Of a stretch of 64,000 nucleotides of DNA, positions 51,017 through 59,522 are shown one piece after another. Both the position numbers and the translations under genes were made by a program. This DNA comes from Planotetraspora kaengkrachanensis (lineage in GTDB: Bacteria; Actinomycetota; Actinomycetes; Streptosporangiales; Streptosporangiaceae): assembly GCF_016862895.1 (NCBI RefSeq), contig NZ_BONV01000009.1, positions 124,001-188,000 of the forward strand, in the 5' to 3' direction. Positions within the stretch are counted from its first letter, which is position 1. Every line of letters begins with the position of its first letter. The notes below the pieces were generated by a model. The model ran no database searches. It was not told the DNA's origin and saw only the letters and a list, made by a program, of their open reading frames with translations.

Positions 51017-51451
51017 ATGTCGCGGAGAAGCCGGTGGGTGGTTACACCAATAGCCGCAGTCGTGGTCTGCGCATTAGGCGCCGTCGCGTGGGACTGGGGC
51101 ATCATCCCGCCGTTTCAGCGGTACACGGTCGCCATGCCTCCCGTCACCGCGACTCCCGAGCAGGTCACGTTGGCGTACTTGAGAGCGTTGGACGCGCACG
51201 ACACGAAAACCGCGCGCGCCCTGTCGACGAAGGACCATCGCCCCGTGACGGACCTGTGGCTTCAGGGGACCACAGGGATATCAGACATCGACATCACGGA
51301 TTCCCGGGGCGAGAGCGGGGCCACCGTGGCCACCTCGTTCACCACCCATGGAAGTGACGACAGTTTCGTGGATGGGTCCTATTGGGTGTACACCCTCACA
51401 AGGGACTCTCGCAGTGGACGTTGGCTCATCAACTCGGAGGGGATGGGCTGA
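51017..51451 (+). CDS. Small membrane-anchored protein of unknown function
   Basis: A 144-residue protein with one N-terminal transmembrane helix (~8-25) and an exterior alpha/beta domain that resembles the small NTF2-like fold (PEQVTLAYLRALDAHDTKTARALSTKDHRP). A TAGACT box (51005-51010) six bases before the ATG suggests a leaderless transcript. It is divergent from the kinase gene and may be its partner or substrate; that is a guess. Confidence 0.72.
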   Translation: MSRRSRWVVTPIAAVVVCALGAVAWDWGIIPPFQRYTVAMPPVTATPEQVTLAYLRALDAHDTKTARALSTKDHRPVTDLWLQGTTGISDIDITDSRGESGATVATSFTTHGSDDSFVDGSYWVYTLTRDSRSGRWLINSEGMG

Positions 51452-51494
51452 TCGCGATCGAAACATTCGGCGCGGTCCGGGACATCACGGGTAA

Positions 51495-51665
51495 CTAGAC
51501 AAAACGCACGCCGTCGTGCTGACTTACCGCTGGCGCGCCCTCGCTCAGGGCGTCGAACACTCTGACCGCGAAGGCTTCTGTGACGATTTCTCGCACCTCG
51601 GCGGGTGTGGCCCAGTGGAACTGCCGGACCTCATCGTTGAAGGAGAGTTGTCGTGAGGCGTACCG
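51495..51665 (-). pseudogene. C-terminal fragment of a Nudix hydrolase
   Basis: Reads SFNDEVRQFHWATPAEVREIVTEAFAVRVFDAL and GAPAVSQHDGVRFV, the usual end of a Nudix protein. The Nudix box is missing and the upstream frame is of low quality. A truncated relic. Confidence 0.6.
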
Positions 51666-51807
51666 CCGGAAGTCGTGGAGTCCGCTTTTCGCATTCAGTC
51701 CCCCCACTCGCCCTGACGCCGCATGCGCTCGTCGGGATGTGCGGGAGGACCAGCGGAAACGCAGGCGAGGCCGGGGCACGGCCATCGTGCCCCGGCCTCG
51801 CCACGAC

Positions 51808-52797
51808 TCAGTGCAGCGGGTGGGCCCGGAAGAAGTCCCACATCACGGCGGTGGCGGAGATGGTCTGGGTGACGTGCCCGGGGCCGCTGTCGGCCAGTTC
51901 GCCGGGCCACGTGTGGCCGCCGCCCTCGATGCGGTAATGAATGACCGCCGAGTGGGCCCGGCAGCCGGTCCACTGGAAGGCGGTGATGTCGTCCTCGGCG
52001 AGGATCGTCTGCGGGGCGCCGTCGCAGCCGTCGCGCTCGGCCCACGCGGCGGTCCAGTCGAACACCGGCGGGAGGCCGTCTTCCGGCTCACCCAGGTAGT
52101 CGACGATCGAGTCGGCGGTGCCGTGGAAGTCGAGGATCGGCACGGCCCGCCGCGGAGCGCAGTTCTGCTCCCCGGCCTGGTAGAACGCTCCCGAGACCGG
52201 TGCGGCGGCCGCGATCCTGCGCGAGAGGCGGCAGGCCAGGACACCGGCGAAGCCTCCGCCGTTGGACTTTCCCGTGACGTAGATGCGGGCCGGGTCGACG
52301 CAAAGGGTGCCCTGCAGTTCGTTGAGAAGGTCGCTGACGAACAGCACGTCGTCGGCGCCCGACGCGTAAGGGGCGCCCTGCCACGCGGTGTGGCCGCCCT
52401 CGCCTATCAGGCCCAGCGGGTAGACGGCGATCGCGTCGAGCGCCGAGATGCCGGTGAACCCTTCGATCTGCTCACTGCTGCCTTTGCGGCCGTGGAACGC
52501 CATGACCAGCGGCGTCTTCCTCCCGGGTCGGTAGCCCTCGGGAAGGTGCAGAACGTAGGAGCGCGTCACGCCGCCGGAGACGATGGTGCGCTGCTCCGAG
52601 ACCCCGGGCTCCGCCGTGGGCGCCCGCCGGCAGCCTCGGGTCGGGACCGGGTGGTCGACGACCCCGGCCTCATGCCCGCGCGGACCGGCCTGCCGTACGG
52701 GTTCCGCCGACGCGGGCGTCACGGCGGCCGCGGTGAGTCCCACGACGAGCGCGGCCGACGCCGCGACGCGTAGGAGTTTGGGGGTGAACGTGCGCAT
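51808..52797 (-). CDS. Secreted PHB depolymerase/feruloyl esterase-like hydrolase (LpqC type)
   Basis: A 329-residue exported alpha/beta-hydrolase. Signal peptide 1-31 (cleavage after ASA). RSYVLHLPEGYRPGRKTPLVMAFHGRKGS holds the oxyanion loop; nucleophile Ser178 in GKSNGG; acid near DFHGTADSIVDY; His in EGGGHTWPG. The family includes PHB depolymerases, feruloyl and acetylxylan esterases. GGAAGG precedes the ATG at 52797. It lies 60 bases beyond the amino-acid ABC operon and might share its transcript. Confidence 0.9.
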   Translation of the reverse strand: MRTFTPKLLRVAASAALVVGLTAAAVTPASAEPVRQAGPRGHEAGVVDHPVPTRGCRRAPTAEPGVSEQRTIVSGGVTRSYVLHLPEGYRPGRKTPLVMAFHGRKGSSEQIEGFTGISALDAIAVYPLGLIGEGGHTAWQGAPYASGADDVLFVSDLLNELQGTLCVDPARIYVTGKSNGGGFAGVLACRLSRRIAAAAPVSGAFYQAGEQNCAPRRAVPILDFHGTADSIVDYLGEPEDGLPPVFDWTAAWAERDGCDGAPQTILAEDDITAFQWTGCRAHSAVIHYRIEGGGHTWPGELADSGPGHVTQTISATAVMWDFFRAHPLH

Positions 52798-52857
52798 GCT
52801 GAACCAGCCTTCCGCCGAAGGTTTGCGGGTTGGGGGGTGCGGTGAGCGCGGCGGGGA

Positions 52858-53625
52858 TCAGGTGACCGCGCTCAGGAACGCCTGGAGGCGCGGACTTTCC
52901 GGTGCGCCGAAGAACTTGTCCGGAGCGGCCTTCTCGATCAGCCTGCCGTGGTCGAGGAAGACGACCTGACCGGCGGCCTCCTGCGCGAAGCGCATCTCGT
53001 GCGTCACCACGATCATCGTCATTCCCTGCCCGGCCAGGTCGCGCATGATGGACAGCACGCCCTTGACCAGCTCAGGGTCGAGCGCGGACGTCGCCTCGTC
53101 GAACAGCATCACCTCCGGTTCCATCGCCAGCGCGCGGGCGATCGCCACGCGTTGCTGCTGGCCTCCTGACAGTTGCGCCGGCCGCCGGTGCTCCAGGCCG
53201 GCCAGGCCCACAGACGCCAGCTGCGCGCGTGCCCGCTCCGCCGCCTCCTCGGCCGGCAGCTTGCGTACGCGCCGGAGTGCGAGCGTGATGTTGTCCAGCG
53301 CGGTGCGGTAGGGGAACAGGTTGAAGGTCTGGAAGACCATGCCGACCCGAGCGCGGACCGCGTCGATGTCCGCCGACCCGTCGGTCACGTCGGTGTCGCC
53401 GAGGAACACCCTGCCCTCGTCGGGTTCCTCGAGCCGGTTGGTGCAGCGCAGCAGGGTCGACTTGCCCGAACCCGAGGGTCCGACGATGCACGTGGTCTGA
53501 CCGCCCGGGACCTCCAGGCAGATGTCGTGGAGGACCTGGGTCCGCCCGAATCTCTTGTTCACGTGGTCGAAGGTCACCGGGGTGCCGTGGGTCGCGGGTG
53601 CCTGCGATGTGGTCTGTGCCGTCAT
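52858..53625 (-). CDS. Polar amino acid ABC transporter ATP-binding protein (GlnQ-like)
   Basis: A 255-residue ATPase: Walker [24 protein letters not shown]-loop, signature [12 protein letters not shown], Walker [14 protein letters not shown]-loop [10 protein letters not shown]-terminal [16 protein letters not shown]. Starts four bases after the permease stop. Confidence 0.94.
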   Translation of the reverse strand: MTAQTTSQAPATHGTPVTFDHVNKRFGRTQVLHDICLEVPGGQTTCIVGPSGSGKSTLLRCTNRLEEPDEGRVFLGDTDVTDGSADIDAVRARVGMVFQTFNLFPYRTALDNITLALRRVRKLPAEEAAERARAQLASVGLAGLEHRRPAQLSGGQQQRVAIARALAMEPEVMLFDEATSALDPELVKGVLSIMRDLAGQGMTMIVVTHEMRFAQEAAGQVVFLDHGRLIEKAAPDKFFGAPESPRLQAFLSAVT

Positions 53626-53629
53626 GGGG

Positions 53630-54412
53630 TCATCCCGTGCCTTGGTGTGCGAGTGCCCGGTCCCTGTCGGTTGCGCTGTCGGTCGCGCTGTCGGCCGGAG
53701 CGTCCTTCCGCCCGTCCCGGAGCCGCCGTTCCCAGGCGTTGACCGCGTAGGTCATCGGCACGGTGATCGCCAGGAAGAGGAGGCCCGCCGCCACGAGCGG
53801 CGACAGCGACGCGTTGACGATCGCCGTGTCCTGCGCGATCGCGAACATCTCCCGCTGGCCGGCCGTCAGGCCGAGGAGGTAGACCAGCGCGGTGCCCTTG
53901 ATGACGAGGATGAACTGACCGGTCAGAGGCGGCAGGACGCGACGGGCCCCGGTCGGGAAGACCACGAACCGCAGCGTCTCGAGGTGGGAAAGGCCGAGGC
54001 TGCGGGCCGCCTCCGTCTGTCCCTTCTCCACGCTCTGGAATCCCGCCCTGAAGATCTCGGCCATGTAGGCGCCTTCGAGCAGGCCGATCGCCAGCGCGGC
54101 ATATCCGTAGGTGCTCTCACCGAACAGCGTGATGCCGGCGAGCGGCAGTCCCTGCCCGACGAGGTAGACGGTGAGGATGTGTGGCAGCCCTCGGAGGACG
54201 TCGACGTACACCCGGCACGGCAGACGGACCGCCACCTTGGACGACATCAGCCCGGCCGCGATCACGACGCCGACGACGACGCCGATCACGCTGGCGAGCA
54301 CCGCCAGGAGCAGCGTGTTGAGGAGGCCGACTCGCAGCAGAGTCGGCAGGGTCTGCCCGATGAGGTCGAGGTTGAAGAACGTCTCCCAGACCCGCTGAAG
54401 GCCCTCGAACAT
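53630..54412 (-). CDS. Amino acid ABC transporter permease (HisM/GlnP-like)
   Basis: A 260-residue permease with about five helices and the EAA loop in QTEAARSLGLSHLETLRFVVFP. It follows the binding-protein gene by ten bases. The C-terminus is hydrophilic and Asp/Ala/Thr-rich, which is slightly longer than normal. A single permease serves as homodimer. Confidence 0.93.
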   Translation of the reverse strand: MFEGLQRVWETFFNLDLIGQTLPTLLRVGLLNTLLLAVLASVIGVVVGVVIAAGLMSSKVAVRLPCRVYVDVLRGLPHILTVYLVGQGLPLAGITLFGESTYGYAALAIGLLEGAYMAEIFRAGFQSVEKGQTEAARSLGLSHLETLRFVVFPTGARRVLPPLTGQFILVIKGTALVYLLGLTAGQREMFAIAQDTAIVNASLSPLVAAGLLFLAITVPMTYAVNAWERRLRDGRKDAPADSATDSATDRDRALAHQGTG

Positions 54413-54422
54413 CGCAGGCCTC

Positions 54423-55328
54423 CTACGAGCTCGCGGACGGCGCCACGGACGCCGCGGCCCCGGCGGGGGCGGTCGTCGGCATGCCCGGGTGCTCGGTGAC
54501 CAGTTCCTCGGGTATCTGGGCGTCCGCCGGGTTCCACTTGTAGAACAGCCGGGTGTACGTGCCGTCCTCGATCATGCTGTCGAGGTTCTTGTTCACCGCG
54601 TCGAGGAGCTTCTGCTTGTCCTTGGCGACCGGGAACGCCGTCTTGCCCGACGTGATCACCTCGGAGGCGGTGAAGTCGTCATGCTGGGCGAGCAACTCGC
54701 GCACGGTGGCGGTGCCGGAGAACAATCCGTCCACCTGCCCCGCGGTCAGGGCGTTCGCGCTCGACGCGATGTTCGGGAACTCCTTGATGACCACCGTGGG
54801 AGCGGTCTTCTGCAGCAGCGGGATGAGCGCGCTTCCGCGGGTGATGGCGACCGTCTTGCCCCCGGAGGCGCTGATGGTCGCGAGCGGCGATCCCTTGAGG
54901 GAGATCAGCTGCGCCTCGCCGTACGAGACGGCGGCGGTGAAGTTCGTGACGGCCTCGCGTTCCGGCGTGACCAGGACGCCGAACGCCGCGGTGTCGTACC
55001 GGTGATTGCGGACGCTGGGGAGCAGGCTCGCGAAGTCGCTGGAGACGTACGTCGTCTTCAGGCCCATGCGCTTGGCGATCTCATCCATGAGGTCGACGTA
55101 CATGCCGGTGGCCTTGCCGTCCTGCAGGAACGACGCGGGCTTGTCGTCGGTGCGGAAGGCGATCGACAGGGTGCCCGGCTTGATCAGCCCCAGATCTGCG
55201 CCGTTCTGTGTGGCGGCGTCGGTGGCGTCGGCGCCGCCGCAGGCTGAGCCGGCCAGCGCGACCGCCAGGGCGATCGTGGCCAGCCGCAAGGAGGTCCGAC
55301 GTCTGTCGCGTACGGATGCGGGGGGCAT
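54423..55328 (-). CDS. Amino acid ABC transporter substrate-binding lipoprotein
   Basis: A 301-residue SBP_bac_3-type protein. Signal peptide with a lipobox-like LAGSAC (Cys30). Core: LSIAFRTDDKPASFLQDGKATGMYVDLMDEIAKRMGLK, RYDTAAFGVLVTPEREAVTNFT, VAKDKQKLLDAVNKNLDSMIEDGTYTRLFYKW. A 30-residue Pro/Ala-rich tail ends it. The ligand is probably an amino acid or small amide; the creatininase-family neighbour hints at a cyclic amide or guanidino compound. Confidence 0.93.
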   Translation of the reverse strand: MPPASVRDRRRTSLRLATIALAVALAGSACGGADATDAATQNGADLGLIKPGTLSIAFRTDDKPASFLQDGKATGMYVDLMDEIAKRMGLKTTYVSSDFASLLPSVRNHRYDTAAFGVLVTPEREAVTNFTAAVSYGEAQLISLKGSPLATISASGGKTVAITRGSALIPLLQKTAPTVVIKEFPNIASSANALTAGQVDGLFSGTATVRELLAQHDDFTASEVITSGKTAFPVAKDKQKLLDAVNKNLDSMIEDGTYTRLFYKWNPADAQIPEELVTEHPGMPTTAPAGAAASVAPSASS

Positions 55329-55381
55329 GGTGGCTCCTTGATGTGGTGAACGAAGGGTTTGTGCGTAGGACAGACCGATGC

Positions 55382-56227
55382 TCAGAGGGGACGGGGGCCG
55401 GCCGCCGAGCCGGCATCCGGCGACGGCAGGGCGATGAACTGCTCCAGGAACGAGGTGAGCCGGTCGAGGGCGACCGACACCTGCCGCTCACCGAACTCGG
55501 CGCTGGCGGCGGTGGCGTCGCCGAGGGCTCCGTTCGGGTCGAGGCGGTGGTACGGCTGGGGAAAGTGGATCGCGGGATGCATCCGGCTGAGCCGTCCCGC
55601 CGCGTCGAGGTCCGCCCGCCGGTTCGTGCCGCGGACGAGGCTTTCCTTACGCACCAGCTCAGGTGCCAGGTAGAGCGCCTGCGAGGTCTCCACCTCACAC
55701 GAATGACCGCGCAGTTCGCTGACCCCCTCCTGGCTGATGACGTCCGGTACCAGGGCGGAGATGCCGCTGGAGGCCAGGTGCAGGTCGGGGAAGTCGGTGC
55801 GCAGGCGGACCGAGACGACGTCGACCACCGCATTGTTGCCGCCGTGGCCGTTGAGCAGGAACACCTTGCGCCAGCCGTGCCGGTACAGGCTGTGCACCAT
55901 CTCGTAGACGACCTGCTGCAACGTCTGCGGCGTCAACGTGATCGTGCCGGGAAAGCCCATGTGGTGCTCGGACAGGCCGACCGTCGTCTCCGGTGCGATC
56001 ACCGCGCGCGGCGCCATTCGTTCGGCGACCAGCTTGGCCAGCTCGACAGCGCGGACCGTGTCCGTCTGCAGGGCCATGCCGCGGCCGTGTTGCTCGCATG
56101 AACCGAGCGGCACGATCACCAGCGGCGCCGCCTCGCGGGCGGCCTCCACCTCGGGCCAGGTCATCTCGGCGAGAAGGTAACCGCTCCCCCGAGTGCGACT
56201 CCGCTGCTGCGGCCCTACGCCTTGCAA
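55382..56227 (-). CDS. Creatininase-family amidohydrolase
   Basis: A 281-residue metal-dependent amidohydrolase: VPLGSCEQHGRGMALQTDT (metal Glu/His and Asp), SEHHMGFPGTITLTPQT, FLLNGHGGNN, GHSCEVETSQAL (metal Glu). This family opens cyclic amides (creatinine) or hydrolyses formamides. TTG start at 56227 with GGAGA six bases upstream. It lies in one operon with the GntR gene (69-base gap) and the ABC genes (53-base gap), so it probably degrades the imported compound. Confidence 0.92.
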   Translation of the reverse strand: MQGVGPQQRSRTRGSGYLLAEMTWPEVEAAREAAPLVIVPLGSCEQHGRGMALQTDTVRAVELAKLVAERMAPRAVIAPETTVGLSEHHMGFPGTITLTPQTLQQVVYEMVHSLYRHGWRKVFLLNGHGGNNAVVDVVSVRLRTDFPDLHLASSGISALVPDVISQEGVSELRGHSCEVETSQALYLAPELVRKESLVRGTNRRADLDAAGRLSRMHPAIHFPQPYHRLDPNGALGDATAASAEFGERQVSVALDRLTSFLEQFIALPSPDAGSAAGPRPL

Positions 56228-56296
56228 TGTGGTTCTCCAGTCTTTCTCGATACAGCCGGAGCGCCCGCGAACACCGAGCCGGGGCGCGATTCGATG

Positions 56297-56995
56297 TCAG
56301 GACAGGCGCGATGCGACCGCGTTGCGGATTTCGGTCAGGTGCGCACGGGTCAGTTCACCGGCTCGTTCCGCGTCCTGCTCGGCGACCGCCTCGAAGATGG
56401 CGACGTGCTGGCCGTAGTCGGCCCGGTGGTCGTACATCTGCCGCACCTCCCGCTGCTCCCGCCTGCGTACGGCGAGCAGCGAGTCGATCACCTCGTAGAT
56501 GACGGTGTTGCCCGACGCCGCGGCGAGTTCGCGGTGGAAGTTCAACCGCGCGTCGGGCCGGTCGGCGTCGCGCGGCTCCAGCGCGGTCGCGAGCGCCGCC
56601 CGGAGCCGGTCGAGGTTGTCCGACGTGCGGTGCAGCGCCGCCCGCATGGCGATGGTGGGCTCGATCATCAGCCGGGCCTCGACGAGCTGCAGGGTCGCCT
56701 CGGTGGTGATCCCGGTCGTGTGGGGGTTGGCGAGAACCATCCGGGAGACGCCGGCTCCCACGTAGACACCCGAGCCGTGCCGCAGCTCGACCGCTCCGGT
56801 CGCCTGCAGGCCGCGAAGCGCCTCCCTGATGGTCGGCGCCGTGACCGAGAACCGCTTCGCCATCTCCCGGACCGTGGGAAGCCCGTCGCCGTAGCCCAGG
56901 TTCTCCTGCCTGATGATCTCCAGGATCTGGGTCATCAATCCGTCGGTGAGGCTGGGCCTCATCGACGGGGAGACAGGCGCGTCGTACTCCGCCAT
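56297..56995 (-). CDS. GntR-family (FadR-type) transcriptional regulator
   Basis: A 232-residue regulator: wHTH MTQILEIIRQENLGYGDGLPTVREMAKRFSVTAPTIREALRGLQATGAVELRHGSGVYVG, then an all-helical FCD ligand domain (EARLMIEPTIAMRAALHR, LNFHRELAAASGN, HVAIFEAVAEQD). His residues in FHRELA and the later HVAIF segment fit a metal/ligand pocket. The ATG at 56995 is the last start before the HTH. First gene of the creatininase/ABC operon; the dyad at 57027-57047 is likely its site. Confidence 0.92.
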   Translation of the reverse strand: MAEYDAPVSPSMRPSLTDGLMTQILEIIRQENLGYGDGLPTVREMAKRFSVTAPTIREALRGLQATGAVELRHGSGVYVGAGVSRMVLANPHTTGITTEATLQLVEARLMIEPTIAMRAALHRTSDNLDRLRAALATALEPRDADRPDARLNFHRELAAASGNTVIYEVIDSLLAVRRREQREVRQMYDHRADYGQHVAIFEAVAEQDAERAGELTRAHLTEIRNAVASRLS

Positions 56996-57026
56996 GCTTC
57001 CGCCATCCGTTTCGAGCTCGTAACGA

Positions 57027-57047
57027 CCAAGTGAACTAGTCAATTGG
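57027..57047. promoter_or_regulatory. GntR operator candidate
   Basis: Dyad with arms CCAAGTGA and TCAATTGG around ACTAG (7 of 8 arm positions pair). It contains a TTGACT -35-like hexamer on the reverse strand and sits 32 bases before the GntR start. No good -10 at standard spacing was found. Confidence 0.6.
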
Positions 57048-57273
57048 TGACTTTGGCAGTAGGGCGATCTTCTGTCAACGCCACGAAACGCGGAATTTCC
57101 TGAAGCGATGGAGAGCCGCCACCTCAAGTGCAGCGACGGCGACCGGCGAGGCGGCGCCCGACGCCGGATGCCGTTAGGGGCGGACGACCTGGGACACGGG
57201 GGCCACGGTCGGCCTCGGGTGAAGGTGATGCGGGAACGTCAGCTGCTGAGGCGACCCAGATGCCGGTGCCCGT

Positions 57274-57894
57274 TCAGTGGGACTCTCCGGTGGACCCTCG
57301 GCGAGCGTCGGATGACGCGGCATCGAGGAGCGGTCCGAGCTCTCGTGCGACGGTGAGCAGGGCGCGTACATCCTGCTCCGCTCTGGCGATCAGTATCGCT
57401 CCCTCCAGGGCGCTGATCATGAGCGTGGCGAGCGAGCCGGCCTGCTCGGCCGGCACGCCCATGTCCGTCAGGGCCTGGGCGACAGGCCTGCTCCAGGCCG
57501 CGAACGCGGCTGCGGCGGCCTGCCTGGTGGCGTCGGTGGCATGAGCGCAGTCGACCGTCGCCGCGGCCACGGGGCACCCGCCCGCGAACCCTGTCGTCTG
57601 GTATTCGTCGGTCCACTGACGCACCATCGCGGCGAACAGCAGGCTCGGCGACGGCTCGGGCATCTCAGACAGGAAACGGGCGATCCGCTTGGCGGCGTAG
57701 CGGCCGGCCCAGTCCACCGCCTCGTTGACGAGCTGTTGTTTGCCTCCGGGGAAATGGTGCTGAAGCGACCCCCGCGGCGCCTGCGCGTGCGTGACGACGT
57801 CGCGCATGCCCGTCGCGGTCACCCCGTCGCGCCGTATGAGCTGGGCGGCGCTGAAGACCATCCGCTCGCGCGATCCTCGTACGGGCCCCGTCAT
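57274..57894 (-). CDS. TetR-family regulator (LmrA/YxaF-like)
   Basis: A 206-residue regulator: [52 protein letters not shown] is the TetR HTH, with the [10 protein letters not shown] variant of LmrA/YxaF proteins; the C-domain has [14 protein letters not shown] and [23 protein letters not shown] six bases before the ATG at 57894. Divergent from the dehydrogenase gene, with a dyad between. Confidence 0.92.
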   Translation of the reverse strand: MTGPVRGSRERMVFSAAQLIRRDGVTATGMRDVVTHAQAPRGSLQHHFPGGKQQLVNEAVDWAGRYAAKRIARFLSEMPEPSPSLLFAAMVRQWTDEYQTTGFAGGCPVAAATVDCAHATDATRQAAAAAFAAWSRPVAQALTDMGVPAEQAGSLATLMISALEGAILIARAEQDVRALLTVARELGPLLDAASSDARRGSTGESH

Positions 57895-57975
57895 GATCGA
57901 CCTCCAGGCGACGCGACTGACCAGAACCAGTGTCCCGCCTCGTGACCCGTTCCCGTGCGGCACGGCGGCAGCTAC

Positions 57976-57991
57976 TATGACGGCTGTCATA
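57976..57991. promoter_or_regulatory. TetR operator candidate
   Basis: Perfect dyad TATGAC-GGCT-GTCATA in the 121-base gap between divergent TetR and dehydrogenase starts. TACTAT (57973-57978) could be a forward -10 overlapped by it. Confidence 0.65.
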
Positions 57992-58015
57992 ATCGGATCC
58001 GGGCGGCGGTGCAGG

Positions 58016-58930
58016 GTGGTCACAGGCTTCATCGGACTGGGTGTGATGGGGCAGCCCATGGCACTCAACCTGGCCAAGGCGGGGACGGATCTGGTCGTGT
58101 GGAACCGTACCGCGGCCAGGAGCGAGGCCCTCGGCGCGGCGGGTGCGACGGTGGCGGAGTCTCCCGCGGAGGTCTTCGCGTCGGCCCGCCTGGTCCTCCT
58201 GATGCTCGCCGACGGCGGCGCGATCGACTCCGTTCTGGGTCGCGGCACGCCGGAGTTCGGAGTGAACGTCGCAGGGCACACGATCGTCCACATGGGGACG
58301 ACGTCTCCGGAGTACTCGCACGCGCTCGAAGCCGACATCCGCGCGTCCGGGGGCGCCTATGTGGAAGCTCCGGTCTCCGGCTCGCGCGAGCCCGCGGAGG
58401 CGGGACGTCTCGTGGCGATGCTGGCCGGAGAGCCGGCGGACGTTGAGGCGGTTCGCCCGCTGCTTCAACCGGTCTGCCACGCGACGTTCTCCTGCGGGGC
58501 GGTGCCCAACGGGCTGGTCATGAAGCTGGCGGTGAACCTCTTCCTGATCACCATGGTGACCGGCCTCACGGAGGCGTTCCATTTCGCCGAACGGCACGGG
58601 CTGGACAGGGAGCGGTTCCTCGCCGTGCTCGACGCCGGTCCGATGGCGAGCGGCGTCTCCCGCATGAAGGCTCCCAAACTGCTGGACCGGGACTTCGCCG
58701 TGCAGGCCGCGGCCCTGGACGTCCTGAAGAACAACAGGCTGATCGCCGAGGCGGCCAGGCGGTCGGGCCTGGCCTCACCGCTGCTGGACGTCTGCCACGC
58801 GCTCTTCGACGAAACCGTCGGGCTGGGACACGGCGGGGCCGACATGGTGGCCGTGCTGCAGGCCATCGAGGCGCGCACCGAGGCGGCCGATCGGCACCCG
58901 GAGCCTGACGGCGCCTCGTCGATTTCCTGA
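58016..58930 (+). CDS. 3-hydroxyisobutyrate dehydrogenase-like NAD(P)-binding protein
   Basis: A 304-residue beta-hydroxyacid dehydrogenase: [20 protein letters not shown] (Rossmann), [27 protein letters not shown], catalytic Lys region [13 protein letters not shown], and [21 protein letters not shown]. Substrate may be a small hydroxyacid or imine. The GTG at 58016 fits the usual family start; an ATG at 57977 is in frame but lies inside the operator dyad. Probably repressed by the divergent TetR. Confidence 0.9.
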   Translation: MVTGFIGLGVMGQPMALNLAKAGTDLVVWNRTAARSEALGAAGATVAESPAEVFASARLVLLMLADGGAIDSVLGRGTPEFGVNVAGHTIVHMGTTSPEYSHALEADIRASGGAYVEAPVSGSREPAEAGRLVAMLAGEPADVEAVRPLLQPVCHATFSCGAVPNGLVMKLAVNLFLITMVTGLTEAFHFAERHGLDRERFLAVLDAGPMASGVSRMKAPKLLDRDFAVQAAALDVLKNNRLIAEAARRSGLASPLLDVCHALFDETVGLGHGGADMVAVLQAIEARTEAADRHPEPDGASSIS

Positions 58931-58947
58931 GGGATCTTGTTTCCGGA

Positions 58948-59151
58948 TCATTCGCGGTGCCGGCGCAGGCGCGGCGGAGCCGCACCCCGGTGCCTTGTGC
59001 CGGCCACCGGCGGACGGGATGGAGCAAGCGGCTTTGGGGCGGACGGCGGCCGGGGAGGCGGCCGCACCGGCCACAGGGCGGCGATGGTAACGATCGCGGA
59101 GATCGTCAACAGGACGCCCGCCAAGATTTCGAGAAGCACAGTGGTCGGCAT
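58948..59151 (-). CDS. Small single-helix membrane protein
   Basis: A 67-residue protein: one transmembrane helix (TTVLLEILAGVLLTISAIVTIAAL) and a Pro/Arg-rich tail likely in the cytoplasm. GGGGAGGG lies four bases before the ATG at 59151. No family recognised. Confidence 0.6.
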   Translation of the reverse strand: MPTTVLLEILAGVLLTISAIVTIAALWPVRPPPRPPSAPKPLAPSRPPVAGTRHRGAAPPRLRRHRE

Positions 59152-59397
59152 CGCGCCCTCCCCGCGACCTCGCTGTGGACATGTGACCACGAGGACGTAG
59201 GTCTTCCCGCACTCACATGCCGGGCGGGAAGGTCACCCGCCGGCTCCCATGCTCGGGGTGGCGATCGGAGTCTCGAACGGCGGGTACTCCCCGTACTGAT
59301 TCCACTATCCGCGCAGGTCAGGACCTAGTCAAATCCCCGCGCACCCGTTCCAGGCTCCTGCCCGGGGCGCAGCGAGTGCCCTGGCTTAACCTGATGA

Positions 59398-59522
59398 CGA
59401 GGGGAGTACTTCCCAAGTGCCGATCCGGTCAGTACGGACGTGGCATGAACGTCCCCGGGCGGCCGCCCGCACAGTGCAGGTGAAGGAGACCTCGAGCAGC
59501 CGAGTGCGTTCGAGGAGGTCCC
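59398..59522 (+). ncRNA. yybP-ykoY-type (Mn2+) riboswitch candidate with ribosome-site switch
   Basis: The two conserved blocks of this class are present: GGGGAGTA at 59401-59408 and GGAGACC at 59485-59491. P1 can form between CGAGG (59398-59402) and CCTCG (59490-59494). Between them a helix with TGCC/GGCA and CCG/CGG pairs and a GC-rich hairpin fit the four-way junction. The P1 strand CCTCGA (59490-59495) is also perfectly complementary to TCGAGG (59510-59515), which overlaps the ribosome site GAGGAGG (59512-59518). With metal, P1 would form and free the ribosome site. It precedes a TerC-family gene, the commonest partner of this class. Called by eye, not by covariance model. Confidence 0.72.
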
